A stretch of DNA of 64,000 nucleotides from contig NZ_CP067134.1 of the NCBI RefSeq assembly GCF_028553765.1, positions 973,001-1,037,000 on the forward strand, written 5' to 3'. This document shows, piece after piece, positions 55,484 to 64,000 of the stretch. The position numbers and the translations under genes are program-made. This DNA comes from Paracoccus stylophorae (lineage in GTDB: Bacteria > Pseudomonadota > Alphaproteobacteria > Rhodobacterales > Rhodobacteraceae). The first letter of the stretch is position 1. The number at the start of each line of letters is the position of its first letter. Below the pieces are notes generated by a model, which saw only the letters and a program-made list of their open reading frames with translations, searched no databases and was not told the DNA's origin.

Positions 55484-56716
55484 ATGGACGGCAAGCGCAT
55501 CCTTTTGATCGTCGGCGGCGGCATTGCCGCCTTCAAGGCGCCGGCGCTGATCCGGCTGCTGCGCGCCGAGGGGGCGGCCGTGACGCCGGTGCTGACCGCC
55601 GCCGGCGCGCAGTTCACCACGGCGATGACGCTGTCGGTGCTGGGCGGCGAGGCCGCGCATGAAGGTCTGTTCGACATCTCGACCGAGGCCGAGATCGGGC
55701 ATATCCAGCTGTCGCGCAATGCCGATCTGGTGGTCGTGGCGCCCGCGACCGCCGATCTGATGGCCCGGATGGCGCAGGGGCTGGCCGGCGATCTGGCCAC
55801 GACGCTGCTGCTGGCAACTGACAAGCAGGTGCTGATCGCGCCGGCGATGAACGTGCGCATGTGGCAGCACCCGGCGACGCAGCGCAATCTGGAATTGCTT
55901 CAGGGCGACGGCATCCTGACGGTCGGGCCGGATCAGGGCGACATGGCCTGCGGCGAATTCGGGCCGGGCCGGATGGCCGAGCCCGAGGCAATCATGGCCG
56001 CCATCCGCGGCGCCCTGCGCGACGAGCCGCTGAAGCTGACGCGCGAATCGCAGGTGTCGCGCGGCCCGCTGGAGGGACGGCACGTCCTTGTGACCTCGGG
56101 CCCCACGCATGAGCCGATCGACCCGGTGCGCTATCTTGCGAACAGATCGTCGGGCGCGCAGGGGACGGCGATTGCCGCGGCGCTGCGCGATCTGGGTGCG
56201 CGGGTCAGCTTTGTGACCGGCCCGGCCACGGTGCCGCCGCCCGAGGGCGTCGAGGTGATCGCCGTCGAAACCGCACGCCAGATGCGCGACGCGGTGCAGC
56301 AGGCCCTGCCGGCGGATGCGGCGGTGATGGCCGCGGCGGTCGCCGATTGGCGCGTCACCAATGCAGGCGCGCGCAAGATCAAGAAGGACGGGTCGGGCAA
56401 GCCCCCGGTGCTGGACATGACCGAGAATCCCGACATTCTGGCATGGGTCAGCGGGCTGACGGACCGTCGCCCGGCGCTGGTCGTCGGGTTCGCGGCCGAG
56501 ACCGACGATGTGATCGAGAACGCCACCGCCAAACGCGCGCGCAAGGGCTGCGACTGGATCGTGGCCAACGATGTCAGCCCCGCGACCGGAATCATGGGCG
56601 GCACCGAAAACGCCGTGACCCTGATCCGCCAGGACGGCGTGCAGGAATGGCCGCGCATGGGCAAGGACGAGGTCGCGCGCCGGCTGGCCCGCGAAATCGC
56701 GAGGGCGCTGGCATGA
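55484..56716 (+). CDS. coaBC: Bifunctional phosphopantothenoylcysteine decarboxylase/synthase
   Basis: The 410-residue protein has the flavin CoaC domain: GGGIAAFKAPALIR, APAMNVRMWQHPATQRN and the active cysteine in MACGEFGPGRMAEP (about 156-169). The CoaB domain has SGPTHEPIDPVRYLANRSSG, AAAVADWR and KIKK. It makes 4'-phosphopantetheine from 4'-phosphopantothenate and cysteine in coenzyme A synthesis. Its stop overlaps the start of the cysteine desulfurase gene by 4 bases (ATGA), tying it to the suf operon. Confidence 0.95.
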   Translation: MDGKRILLIVGGGIAAFKAPALIRLLRAEGAAVTPVLTAAGAQFTTAMTLSVLGGEAAHEGLFDISTEAEIGHIQLSRNADLVVVAPATADLMARMAQGLAGDLATTLLLATDKQVLIAPAMNVRMWQHPATQRNLELLQGDGILTVGPDQGDMACGEFGPGRMAEPEAIMAAIRGALRDEPLKLTRESQVSRGPLEGRHVLVTSGPTHEPIDPVRYLANRSSGAQGTAIAAALRDLGARVSFVTGPATVPPPEGVEVIAVETARQMRDAVQQALPADAAVMAAAVADWRVTNAGARKIKKDGSGKPPVLDMTENPDILAWVSGLTDRRPALVVGFAAETDDVIENATAKRARKGCDWIVANDVSPATGIMGGTENAVTLIRQDGVQEWPRMGKDEVARRLAREIARALA

Positions 56717-57810
56717 CCCGGCATTATCTGGACTGGAACGCCACCACCCCCGTCCGCCCCGAGGCGCGGGCGGCGATGATCGAGGCGATGGATCTGGCCG
56801 GAAACCCGTCCTCGGTCCATACCGAGGGGCGGGCGGCGCGGATGCTGCTGGAACGGTCGCGCGAACAGCTTGCCGCCGCGCTTGGGGCCGAGGGGGCGGA
56901 TATCGTCTTCACCTCGGGCACGACCGAGGCGGCGACGATGGTGCTGGCGGGACGCGGCATCCGTTGCGCGGCGGTCGAACACAGTGCGGTCAAGGTCTGG
57001 TGCGATCCGGTGCTGCCGGTGGATGGCGAGGGCATCGTGACGGTGGACGACCCGGCGCGGGCCAGCCTGCAACTGGCCAACAACGAAACCGGCGTGATCC
57101 AGGACCTGCCGCAGGGTCTGGACAGCAGCGATCTCACCCAGGCTTTCGGCAAGATCCCGTTCGCCTTCAACTGGCTGGGCGTCACCGCGGGCTTTGTCAG
57201 CGCGCACAAGCTGGGCGGTCCCAAGGGCGTCGGCGCGCTGATCCTGAAGAAGGGCACCGACATGCCGGCGCTGATCCGGGGCGGCGGTCAGGAACAGGGG
57301 CGGCGCGCGGGCACCGAGAATCTGGTCGGCATCGCAGGCTTTGCCGCAGCCGCCAGCGCCGCACAGAAAGAGCTGGAGGCGGGGCTGTGGGACGAGGTCG
57401 CCGCGCGTCGCGACGCGCTGGAGGCGCGGCTGCTGGACATCGCCCCGACCGCGCGGATCGCCGGAAAGAACGCCCGACGCTTGCCGAACACCACTTGCAT
57501 TCTTACATCAGGGTGGAAGGGCGAGACGCAGGTCATGCAGATGGATCTTGCGGGTTTTGCGGTGTCGGCGGGTTCGGCCTGCTCATCGGGCAAGATCCGG
57601 GCCAGCGGGGCGCTGCAGGCGATGGGGTTCAGCGACGGCGAGGCGCAGTCCGCGATCCGCATCTCGATCAGTCCGGCCGTGGGCCGGGACGAGGTGAACC
57701 GGTTTGCGGATGCATGGGAAAGCGCGTATTCACGCTGGCGCGACAGGAATGGCCAGGCGGGACGCTTGGCTGCAGGAAGGACACGAGATGACCGAGACCA
57801 CCGATCTTGA
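56713..57810 (+). CDS. Group I (NifS/IscS-like) cysteine desulfurase with shortened PLP region
   Basis: The 365-residue protein has [15 protein letters not shown] at the start, SGTTEAATM, the PLP lysine K166 in [19 protein letters not shown] and the long active-site loop with C290 in GSACSSG, which is group I type. The stretch between ANNETGVIQ and the LTQ (usual DAVQ) motif is about ten residues shorter than in IscS, yet D and Q are in place. It should deliver cysteine sulfur for cluster assembly. Its last 23 bases overlap sufB. A second desulfurase, sufS, ends the operon. Confidence 0.88.
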   Translation: MTRHYLDWNATTPVRPEARAAMIEAMDLAGNPSSVHTEGRAARMLLERSREQLAAALGAEGADIVFTSGTTEAATMVLAGRGIRCAAVEHSAVKVWCDPVLPVDGEGIVTVDDPARASLQLANNETGVIQDLPQGLDSSDLTQAFGKIPFAFNWLGVTAGFVSAHKLGGPKGVGALILKKGTDMPALIRGGGQEQGRRAGTENLVGIAGFAAAASAAQKELEAGLWDEVAARRDALEARLLDIAPTARIAGKNARRLPNTTCILTSGWKGETQVMQMDLAGFAVSAGSACSSGKIRASGALQAMGFSDGEAQSAIRISISPAVGRDEVNRFADAWESAYSRWRDRNGQAGRLAAGRTRDDRDHRS

Positions 57811-59308
57811 CGTGCGTGAAGGTGTCGACCGGGAAACCGTCGAGACCGTGCAGAACATGGGCAGCTATAAATATGGCTGGGAAACCGAGATCGAGATGGA
57901 CTATGCCCCCAAAGGGCTGAACGAGGATATCGTCCGCCTCATCTCGGAAAAGAACGAAGAGCCGGAATGGATGACCGAATGGCGGCTGGAAGCCTATCGC
58001 CGTTGGGTCAACATGTCCGAGCCGACCTGGGCGATGCTGAACTATCCGGTCATCGACTATCAGGATCAGTATTACTACGCGCGGCCGAAAAGCATGGCGG
58101 TCAAGCCGAAATCGCTGGACGAGGTCGATCCCAAGCTGCTGGCGACCTATGAGAAGCTGGGCATCCCGTTGCAGGAACAGATGATCCTGGCCGGTGTCGA
58201 GGGCGCCGAGGCGGCCCCCGCCAACGCCCGCAAGGTCGCCGTGGACGCGGTGTTCGACAGCGTTTCGCTTGGCACCACCTTTCAGGACGAACTGGCCAAG
58301 GCCGGCGTCATCTTCTGTTCCATCAGCGAGGCGATCCGCAAGCATCCCGAACTGGTCAAGAAATACCTGGGCAGCGTCGTGCCGCAATCCGACAACTTTT
58401 TCGCCACGCTGAACAGCGCGGTGTTCTCGGATGGCAGCTTCGTCTATGTCCCGCCGGGCGTGACCTGCCCGATGGAGCTGTCCACCTATTTCCGCATCAA
58501 CGCCGAAAATACCGGGCAGTTCGAACGGACGCTGATCATCGCCGACAAGGGCAGCTATGTCAGCTATCTGGAAGGCTGCACCGCGCCGCAGCGCGACACC
58601 AACCAGCTTCATGCGGCGGTGGTGGAAATCGTCGTGCTGGAAGATGCCGAGGTCAAGTATTCGACCGTGCAGAACTGGTTCCCGGGCGATGAGGACGGCA
58701 AGGGCGGGATCTACAACTTCGTGACCAAGCGCGCCGACTGCCGCGAGGCGCGGGCCAAGGTGATGTGGACGCAGGTCGAGACCGGCAGCGCGATCACCTG
58801 GAAATACCCGTCCTGCATCCTGCGCGGGGACGAATCGCAGGGCGAGTTCTATTCCATCGCCATCACCAACAATTGGCAGCAGGCCGATACCGGCACCAAG
58901 ATGGTGCATCTGGGCAAGAACACCCGCTCGCGGATCGTGTCCAAGGGCATTTCGGCCGGTCAGGCGCAGAACACCTATCGCGGTCTGGTCAGCATGCACC
59001 CGCGTGCGACGAACAGCCGCAACTATACCCAGTGCGACAGCCTGCTGATCGGCGACAAGTGCGGCGCCCATACCGTGCCCTATATCGAGGTCAAGAACAC
59101 CAGTAGCCGCGTGGAACACGAGGCGACGACCAGCAAGGTCGATGACGATCAGCTGTTCTACTGCCGCTCGCGCGGGATGGACGAGGAAGAGGCCGTCGCG
59201 CTGGTCGTGAACGGTTTCTGCCGCGAGGTTTTGCAGGCGCTGCCCATGGAATTCGCCATGGAGGCGCAGGCCCTGGTGGCGATCAGCCTGGAGGGATCGG
59301 TCGGATGA
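57788..59308 (+). CDS. sufB: Fe-S cluster assembly scaffold subunit SufB
   Basis: The 506-residue protein has the SufB-type beta-helix core: [64 protein letters not shown] and a closing [19 protein letters not shown]. With SufC and SufD it builds Fe-S clusters from sulfur passed on by the desulfurase. Length is normal. AGGAAGG precedes the ATG, inside the end of the cysteine desulfurase gene. Confidence 0.97.
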   Translation: MTETTDLDVREGVDRETVETVQNMGSYKYGWETEIEMDYAPKGLNEDIVRLISEKNEEPEWMTEWRLEAYRRWVNMSEPTWAMLNYPVIDYQDQYYYARPKSMAVKPKSLDEVDPKLLATYEKLGIPLQEQMILAGVEGAEAAPANARKVAVDAVFDSVSLGTTFQDELAKAGVIFCSISEAIRKHPELVKKYLGSVVPQSDNFFATLNSAVFSDGSFVYVPPGVTCPMELSTYFRINAENTGQFERTLIIADKGSYVSYLEGCTAPQRDTNQLHAAVVEIVVLEDAEVKYSTVQNWFPGDEDGKGGIYNFVTKRADCREARAKVMWTQVETGSAITWKYPSCILRGDESQGEFYSIAITNNWQQADTGTKMVHLGKNTRSRIVSKGISAGQAQNTYRGLVSMHPRATNSRNYTQCDSLLIGDKCGAHTVPYIEVKNTSSRVEHEATTSKVDDDQLFYCRSRGMDEEEAVALVVNGFCREVLQALPMEFAMEAQALVAISLEGSVG

Positions 59309-59640
59309 CGAACGCAATGGCAGGCCAGAAGGCCGTCGTGCTGCTGGTGGGCAAGCTGCCCCACGTGATCGGCGGCATCGCGCAGGAACTCAGCGACATG
59401 CAGGTGGAATGGCTTGGCGCACATGACCGCGCCGAGGTGATCCGCCAACTGGACGCCGAACCGCGCATCGCCTGCGTGGTGATGGGTGCCGGGCTGGATG
59501 ACGACATCCGGGGCGAGCTGATCGGCGTCATCGCGTCGCGCCGGCCCGACCTGACGATCCACCTGAAGGATCGCGATTCGGGCCCCGACGGGCTGGCGCC
59601 CTTTGTGCGCAAGGTCGTGGACGCGGTCGTCCTGGCCTGA
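59305..59640 (+). CDS. Small protein of unknown function between sufB and sufC (receiver-like fold?)
   Basis: The 111-residue protein alternates strands and helices ([63 protein letters not shown]) in a beta-alpha pattern resembling a CheY-like or other Rossmann-type domain. No aspartate occupies the phosphorylation-site position, so it would be a pseudo-receiver at most. Its start overlaps the sufB stop (ATGA, 4 bases). A role in SufBCD assembly is inferred from position only. Confidence 0.7.
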   Translation: MTNAMAGQKAVVLLVGKLPHVIGGIAQELSDMQVEWLGAHDRAEVIRQLDAEPRIACVVMGAGLDDDIRGELIGVIASRRPDLTIHLKDRDSGPDGLAPFVRKVVDAVVLA

Positions 59641-59737
59641 CACGGCGCAGGGAAACTGCGTGAAACGGGATCATGCGCCCGGTCCGGCCCCAGGGGTCGG
59701 ACACGCGGCGGCAAAGAAAGTGCGAAGGGAATCGCGG

Positions 59738-60493
59738 ATGCTTAAGATCAACAACCTGCACGTCAAACTTGAGGAAGAGGACAAGCGTATCCTGAACGGT
59801 CTGACGCTTGATATTCCCGCCGGTCAGGTCCATGCGATCATGGGGCCGAACGGGTCGGGCAAATCGACCCTGTCCTATGTGCTGTCGGGTCGCGACGGCT
59901 ATATCGTGACCGAGGGCGGGGCGACGCTGCAAGGCCAGGATCTGTTGCAGATGGACCCCGAACAGCGTGCGGCCGCCGGTCTGTTTCTGGCGTTCCAATA
60001 CCCGATCGAGATTCCCGGCGTCGGCAACATGACCTTTCTGCGCACTGCCGTGAACGCGCAGCGCAAGGCGCGCGGCGAGGACGAGATGTCCTCGGGCGAG
60101 TTTCTCAAGGCCGTGCGCCAGAAGGCCAAGGAATTGCAGATCGACGCCGACATGCTGAAACGCCCGGTCAATGTGGGATTTTCGGGCGGCGAGAAGAAGC
60201 GCAACGAAATCCTGCAGATGGCGATGCTGGAGCCGCGCATGTGCATCATGGACGAGACCGATTCCGGTCTGGACGTGGATGCGATGCGCCTGGTGGCCGA
60301 TGGCGTGAACGCCCTGCGCGCACCCGATCGCAGCTTTCTGGTCATCACCCATTATCAGCGCCTGCTGAACCATATCCAGCCCGACGTGGTCCATATCCTG
60401 TCGAATGGCCGCATCGTGAAATCCGGCGGGCCGGAACTGGCCCTGCAGGTCGAGGATGAAGGTTACGGCGATCTGTTGTCGGAGGCCGGCTGA
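59738..60493 (+). CDS. sufC: Fe-S assembly ATPase SufC
   Basis: The 251-residue ABC-type ATPase has Walker A GPNGSGKS (36-43), a Q-loop in FLAFQYPIEIPG, the signature SGGEKKRNEILQM (about 147-159) and Walker B in MCIMDETDSGLDVDA. It binds SufB and SufD, and ATP use drives cluster formation. GAAGGGAAT precedes the ATG. Its TGA shares a base with the sufD ATG. Confidence 0.97.
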   Translation: MLKINNLHVKLEEEDKRILNGLTLDIPAGQVHAIMGPNGSGKSTLSYVLSGRDGYIVTEGGATLQGQDLLQMDPEQRAAAGLFLAFQYPIEIPGVGNMTFLRTAVNAQRKARGEDEMSSGEFLKAVRQKAKELQIDADMLKRPVNVGFSGGEKKRNEILQMAMLEPRMCIMDETDSGLDVDAMRLVADGVNALRAPDRSFLVITHYQRLLNHIQPDVVHILSNGRIVKSGGPELALQVEDEGYGDLLSEAG

Positions 60494-61833
60494 TGTCGGA
60501 AGCTGCTGTCAAGACCAAGGATGTCACCCCGCAGGTCAGCGGCGCCGTAAAGGCCGCCGATGCGTTGCAGGCGCGGCTTGACGCGCTGACCTTGCCCAAG
60601 GGCGGGTTCAGCGCCGCCGCGCGCGCCGACGCGCTGGCGCGGCTGCGCGAGATGGGCCTGCCCGGTCCGCGCGACGAATACTGGCGCTATACCGACCCGC
60701 GGCCCTTCAACGCGCCCGACCCGCAGCCCATCCCGATCGAACGGAACGCGCCGGATTCGCCGCTGTTTTCCGATCTGGACCGGCTGAAGCTGGTCTTCGT
60801 CGATGGCGCCTTCGATGCCGCGGCTTCGGACGAACTTGCGCTGGAGGGAATCGAGATCCAGACGCTGGCGCAGGCCGACAGGTCGGGCGATCACTGGGCC
60901 GCCGATCTTTACGGCGTGCTGGAAGCCGCAGGGCAGAAGCCGGTCAAGCGTCCCTTTGCGGCGCTGAATACGGCGTCCGCTACGGACGGCATCCTGATCC
61001 GCGTCACCGGCAAGCCCGCAAAGCCCGTGCATATCATCCACCGCCGCGTGGCCGAGGATGCCGATGTCGCCTGGCATCACCTGATCCGGCTGGAGCCGGA
61101 TACAGAACTGACGCTGCTGGAAACGGGGATGGTCGGTGCCCGCTCGAACGCGGTGATCGAGGCGGATCTGGCCAAGGGCGCAAGGCTGCATCACATCACC
61201 GCCAAGCGCGCGGGCCACCAGAAGCTGGGACTGTCGCATCTGTTCGCGCGCGTCGATGCCGAGGCCGAGCTGAAGGCGTTCAACCTGTCGGTGAACGGCA
61301 CGCTGATGCGCTATGAATCCGTGATCGACATCGTGGGCGACGATGCAGTCGCCCATATCGCCGCCGCCGTGCTGGGCGACGGCAATGTCGGTCCGTTCCA
61401 CCACGACGACACCGTGTTCATGACCCACGCGGCCGAGCGTGGCGAAAGCCGGCAGGTGTTCAAGAAGGTGCTGAAGAACGGGGCCGAGGGCGTCTTTCAG
61501 GGCAAGATCCTGGTCAAGCCGGGCGCGCAGAAGACCGACGGGTATCAGATCAGCCAGGCGCTGCTGCTGGATGAACGCAGCCAGTTCCTGGCCAAGCCCG
61601 AGCTTGAGATTTATGCCGACGATGTCAAATGCTCGCACGGCTCGACCACCGGCGCGATCGACGAAGAGGCGCTGTTCTATCTGCGCACGCGCGGCGTGCC
61701 CTATGACCGCGCGGTGGTGTTTCTGGTCCTGTCGTTCCTGGCCGACGCGCTGGCCGAGATCGAGGATGAGGAACTGCGCGGGCAGATCAACGATCGGTTG
61801 GAAGCGTGGCTGACCCGTCGCGCCCAACAGTGA
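60493..61833 (+). CDS. sufD: Fe-S cluster assembly protein SufD
   Basis: The 446-residue protein has an N-terminal helical region (ALARLREMGLPGPRDEYWRYTD) and the SufB/D beta-helix with VLGDGNVGPFHHDD, FQGKILVKPGAQKTDGYQ and DDVKCSHGSTTGAIDEEALFYLRTRG. The conserved HGSTTG region contains the histidine used at the SufB-SufD interface. It completes the SufBC2D scaffold. It overlaps sufC by one base and the next gene by one base. Confidence 0.96.
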   Translation: MSEAAVKTKDVTPQVSGAVKAADALQARLDALTLPKGGFSAAARADALARLREMGLPGPRDEYWRYTDPRPFNAPDPQPIPIERNAPDSPLFSDLDRLKLVFVDGAFDAAASDELALEGIEIQTLAQADRSGDHWAADLYGVLEAAGQKPVKRPFAALNTASATDGILIRVTGKPAKPVHIIHRRVAEDADVAWHHLIRLEPDTELTLLETGMVGARSNAVIEADLAKGARLHHITAKRAGHQKLGLSHLFARVDAEAELKAFNLSVNGTLMRYESVIDIVGDDAVAHIAAAVLGDGNVGPFHHDDTVFMTHAAERGESRQVFKKVLKNGAEGVFQGKILVKPGAQKTDGYQISQALLLDERSQFLAKPELEIYADDVKCSHGSTTGAIDEEALFYLRTRGVPYDRAVVFLVLSFLADALAEIEDEELRGQINDRLEAWLTRRAQQ

Positions 61834-62318
61834 TGCGCGGCGGCATCGTGCCGCGTATTCTGCAAAGCTGGTGGGCTCCGCGCGATGTCGTGCGGGGCCT
61901 TTCCGACATGCCCGAACGGGTCAAGCTGGTGGTGCTGATGGCGGCGCTGCTGATCTTTCTGGTCGCGCAGGCGCCGCTGCGGGCGCGCGAGGCGCAGGTC
62001 GATCCCTCGATCCCGTTCGACGCGCGCATGGCCGGCGCCCTGCTGGCCGTGATGTTCGTGATGCCGCTGATCGCCTATGGCGTGGCGGCTCTGGTTCCGC
62101 CGCTGATGCGGCTGGCGTCCCGGCGCCTGACGGCCGAGGATTCGCGCCTGGCGCTGTTCTGGGCGCTGCTGGCGGTGGCGCCGGCAATGCTGTTATGGGG
62201 CATGGTGGCCGGTCTGGTCGGACCCGGCCCGGCGCAGGTGGCGACCCAGGCCCTGGTCGGGATCGGCTTTCTGGCGATCTGGGGGGCGGGGCTGTCCGCG
62301 CTGACGAGGAAAGCATGA
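61833..62318 (+). CDS. Membrane protein of unknown function in the suf operon
   Basis: The 161-residue protein has about four membrane helices (around 30-47, 65-90, 110-130 and 138-158) and begins with RILQSWWAPRDVVRGL, a start shared by Yip1-like proteins. The ATG overlaps the sufD stop by one base (TGATG). It resembles the first of a pair of Yip1-family proteins in this operon. A role in Fe-S assembly is not established. Confidence 0.72.
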   Translation: MRGGIVPRILQSWWAPRDVVRGLSDMPERVKLVVLMAALLIFLVAQAPLRAREAQVDPSIPFDARMAGALLAVMFVMPLIAYGVAALVPPLMRLASRRLTAEDSRLALFWALLAVAPAMLLWGMVAGLVGPGPAQVATQALVGIGFLAIWGAGLSALTRKA

Positions 62319-62908
62319 CATTCGACGATCTCAAGTCGCTGGTCGGCCTGACATTCCGCCACCCCGAAGGCGCGGCCCGCACCCTGATGGCGCTGAACCT
62401 GCCGCTGTCGGCGCGCTGGATGGCGTTGCTGCTGGCGGTGTCGGTGTCGGCCCTGCTGGCCTGGACCTCGGCGCAGATGTTCCCGCTGCCCGAAGGCGAG
62501 GCGGGCGGCGTTCTGGTCCTGACGACCCAGCCTCTGGCGATGGCCGGCATCCAGATGGCGGCCATCGTGCTGGCCGCCGGGCTGATGGCGGGGGTCGGCC
62601 GCATGTTCGGCGGCGAGGGCCGGTTCGAGGATGCGCTGCTGCTGACCGTCTGGATCGAGGTGGTGCTGCTGCTGGTCCAACTGGTCCAGCTTCTGCTGTC
62701 GCTGATCCTGCCGGGGCTGGCCGGCCTCCTTGGCATCCTGGCCATCGCCGTGTTCCTGTGGCTGACGGTCCAGTTCACCAAGGCGCTGCACGATTTCCGC
62801 AGCGGGCCCAAGGTGATGCTGGGCCTGTTCGCCACCGCGCTTGCCGTGGGCTTTGTTCTGTCCTTCCTGGCCGCCGCCTTCGGCCTTCTTCCCGAGGTGC
62901 CGCAATGA
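62315..62908 (+). CDS. YIP1-family membrane protein in the suf operon
   Basis: The 197-residue protein begins MTFDDLKSLVGLTFRHPEGAARTL, with five hydrophobic segments (around 33-52, 70-90, 105-130, 130-150 and 165-190), as in the bacterial Yip1 family. GAGGAAAG precedes the ATG, and the ATG overlaps the previous stop by 4 bases. Its stop overlaps the sufS start by 4 bases. Function is unknown; position suggests a membrane-linked job in the suf operon. Confidence 0.78.
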   Translation: MTFDDLKSLVGLTFRHPEGAARTLMALNLPLSARWMALLLAVSVSALLAWTSAQMFPLPEGEAGGVLVLTTQPLAMAGIQMAAIVLAAGLMAGVGRMFGGEGRFEDALLLTVWIEVVLLLVQLVQLLLSLILPGLAGLLGILAIAVFLWLTVQFTKALHDFRSGPKVMLGLFATALAVGFVLSFLAAAFGLLPEVPQ

Positions 62909-64000
62909 GTCTTGACGTTCCCGCCATCCGCGCCGATTTCCCGATCCTGTCGCGACAGGTGAACGACCGTCCGCTGGTCTATCTGGACAACGGCGCCAGC
63001 GCGCAAAAGCCGCGTCAGGTGATCGAGGCGATCACCCGCGCCTATGAGGGCGAATACGCCAATGTCCATCGGGGGCTGCATTACCTGTCCAATCTGGCAA
63101 CCGACAATTACGAACGCGTCCGCGCGATCATCGCCCGGTTCCTGAACGCCCCGCGCGAGGACGAGATCATCTTCACCTCGGGCGGGACCGAGGGGATCAA
63201 CCTCGTCAGCTATGGCTGGGCCGCGCCGCAGATGCAGCCGGGCGATGAGATCGTGCTGTCGGTTCTGGAACATCACGCCAATATCGTGCCGTGGCATTTC
63301 CTGCGCGAACGTCAGGGCGTCGTTCTGAAATGGGTGGAACCCGAACCCGATGGCAGCCTGCCCGCGCAGAAGATGCTGGACGCGGTCGGCCCGCGCACCA
63401 GGCTGATCGCAGTCACGCATATGTCGAACGTGACCGGCACCATCGTCGATGTGGGCGCGATCGCGCGCGGAACCGATGTTCCGGTTCTGGTCGATGGCAG
63501 CCAGGGCGCGGTGCACATGCCGGTCGATCTGGCCGCGTTGGGCGTCGATTTCTACTGCATCACCGGGCACAAGCTTTACGGCCCGTCCGGGTCGGGCGCG
63601 ATCTGGATCAGGGCGGAACGGCAGGCCGAGATGCGGCCCTTCATGGGCGGGGGCGACATGATCCGCACGGTGGCGCGCGACGCCATCGACTATGCCGACC
63701 CGCCGCTGCGCTTCGAGGCCGGGACGCCCGGCATCGTCAACCAGATCGGGCTGGGCGCGGCGCTGGAATATCTGATGCAGCTCGGCATGGCCGACATCGC
63801 GGCCCATGAACGGACGCTGCGCGACCATGCCCGCACCCGGCTGCGCGAACTGAACTGGCTGAACGTGCAGGGCGACGCGCCGGGCAAGGGCGCGATCTTT
63901 TCCATGACCATGCAGGGCGCCCACGCCCACGACATCTCGACCATCCTCGACAAGCAGGGCATCGCGATCCGGGCGGGCAGCCATTGCGCCATGCCGTTGA
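62905..64000 (+). CDS. sufS: Group II cysteine desulfurase SufS (cut by window end)
   Basis: The first 365 codons are present and end just after the active site. It has VYLDNGASAQKPRQVIEAI (about 25-43), NVHRGLHYLSNLAT, the PLP lysine K223 in TGHKLYGPSG and the active cysteine C361 in RAGSHCAMP, the short loop of group II enzymes. It removes sulfur from cysteine for SufBCD, usually with SufE as acceptor; sufE would lie beyond the window. The start overlaps the YIP1-family stop (ATGA). Confidence 0.95.
   Translation, partial: MSLDVPAIRADFPILSRQVNDRPLVYLDNGASAQKPRQVIEAITRAYEGEYANVHRGLHYLSNLATDNYERVRAIIARFLNAPREDEIIFTSGGTEGINLVSYGWAAPQMQPGDEIVLSVLEHHANIVPWHFLRERQGVVLKWVEPEPDGSLPAQKMLDAVGPRTRLIAVTHMSNVTGTIVDVGAIARGTDVPVLVDGSQGAVHMPVDLAALGVDFYCITGHKLYGPSGSGAIWIRAERQAEMRPFMGGGDMIRTVARDAIDYADPPLRFEAGTPGIVNQIGLGAALEYLMQLGMADIAAHERTLRDHARTRLRELNWLNVQGDAPGKGAIFSMTMQGAHAHDISTILDKQGIAIRAGSHCAMPL

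Overview
The window is GC-rich and gene-dense, with short gaps, many 1 to 4 base gene overlaps and good Shine-Dalgarno sites. It looks like chromosomal DNA of an alphaproteobacterium of the Rhodobacterales, most likely Paracoccus or a close relative. The best evidence is a 558-residue aa3 cytochrome oxidase subunit I and a periplasmic c550-type cytochrome, side by side, that both closely resemble the Paracoccus denitrificans proteins as I remember them. The CobS/CobT pair and the arrangement of the suf operon fit the same group. I see no insertion sequence, prophage or CRISPR array, and no gap longer than 300 bases.

Layout. 0-3.7 kb: the start of a glycerol-3-phosphate binding protein gene (ugpB) with a Pho box, a DUF808 membrane protein, and an ECF sigma / anti-sigma / fasciclin-domain module. 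3.8-7.4 kb: aerobic cobaltochelatase genes cobS and cobT with an exported unknown between them. 7.4-23 kb: a mixed housekeeping stretch with a ClC channel, sugar enzymes, an FAD-linked hydroxyacid dehydrogenase, a GH25 lysozyme lipoprotein, a CPBP protein, aspS, a response regulator, methylmalonyl-CoA epimerase, an M48 lipoprotein and DUF2254. 23-33.7 kb: ilvBN, bpt, glnE, a glycosyltransferase with an MshEN-like N-terminus, carA and yqeY. 33.8-37.6 kb: the respiratory group (DUF2244, ctaD, cycA), lipB and tRNA-Leu(GAG).

37.6-45.7 kb: a cyanophycin locus. A divergent isoaspartyl peptidase faces cphB-cphA, and downstream on the same strand lie an unassigned ATP-grasp enzyme and a CocE/S15-type hydrolase. 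CphA would make the Asp-Arg polymer, CphB would cut it to beta-Asp-Arg dipeptides and the isoaspartyl peptidase would split those. The last two genes have no known place in that scheme and are the most interesting unknowns here. 45.8-55.4 kb: murJ, glnD and an LpoA-like lipoprotein, divergent from rsmI, yraN and gshB, then yifB. 55.5-64 kb: coaBC runs straight into a suf operon (group I cysteine desulfurase, sufB, small unknown, sufC, sufD, two membrane proteins, sufS), which is cut by the window end.

All calls come from reading the sequence and remembered family features; no database search was run.
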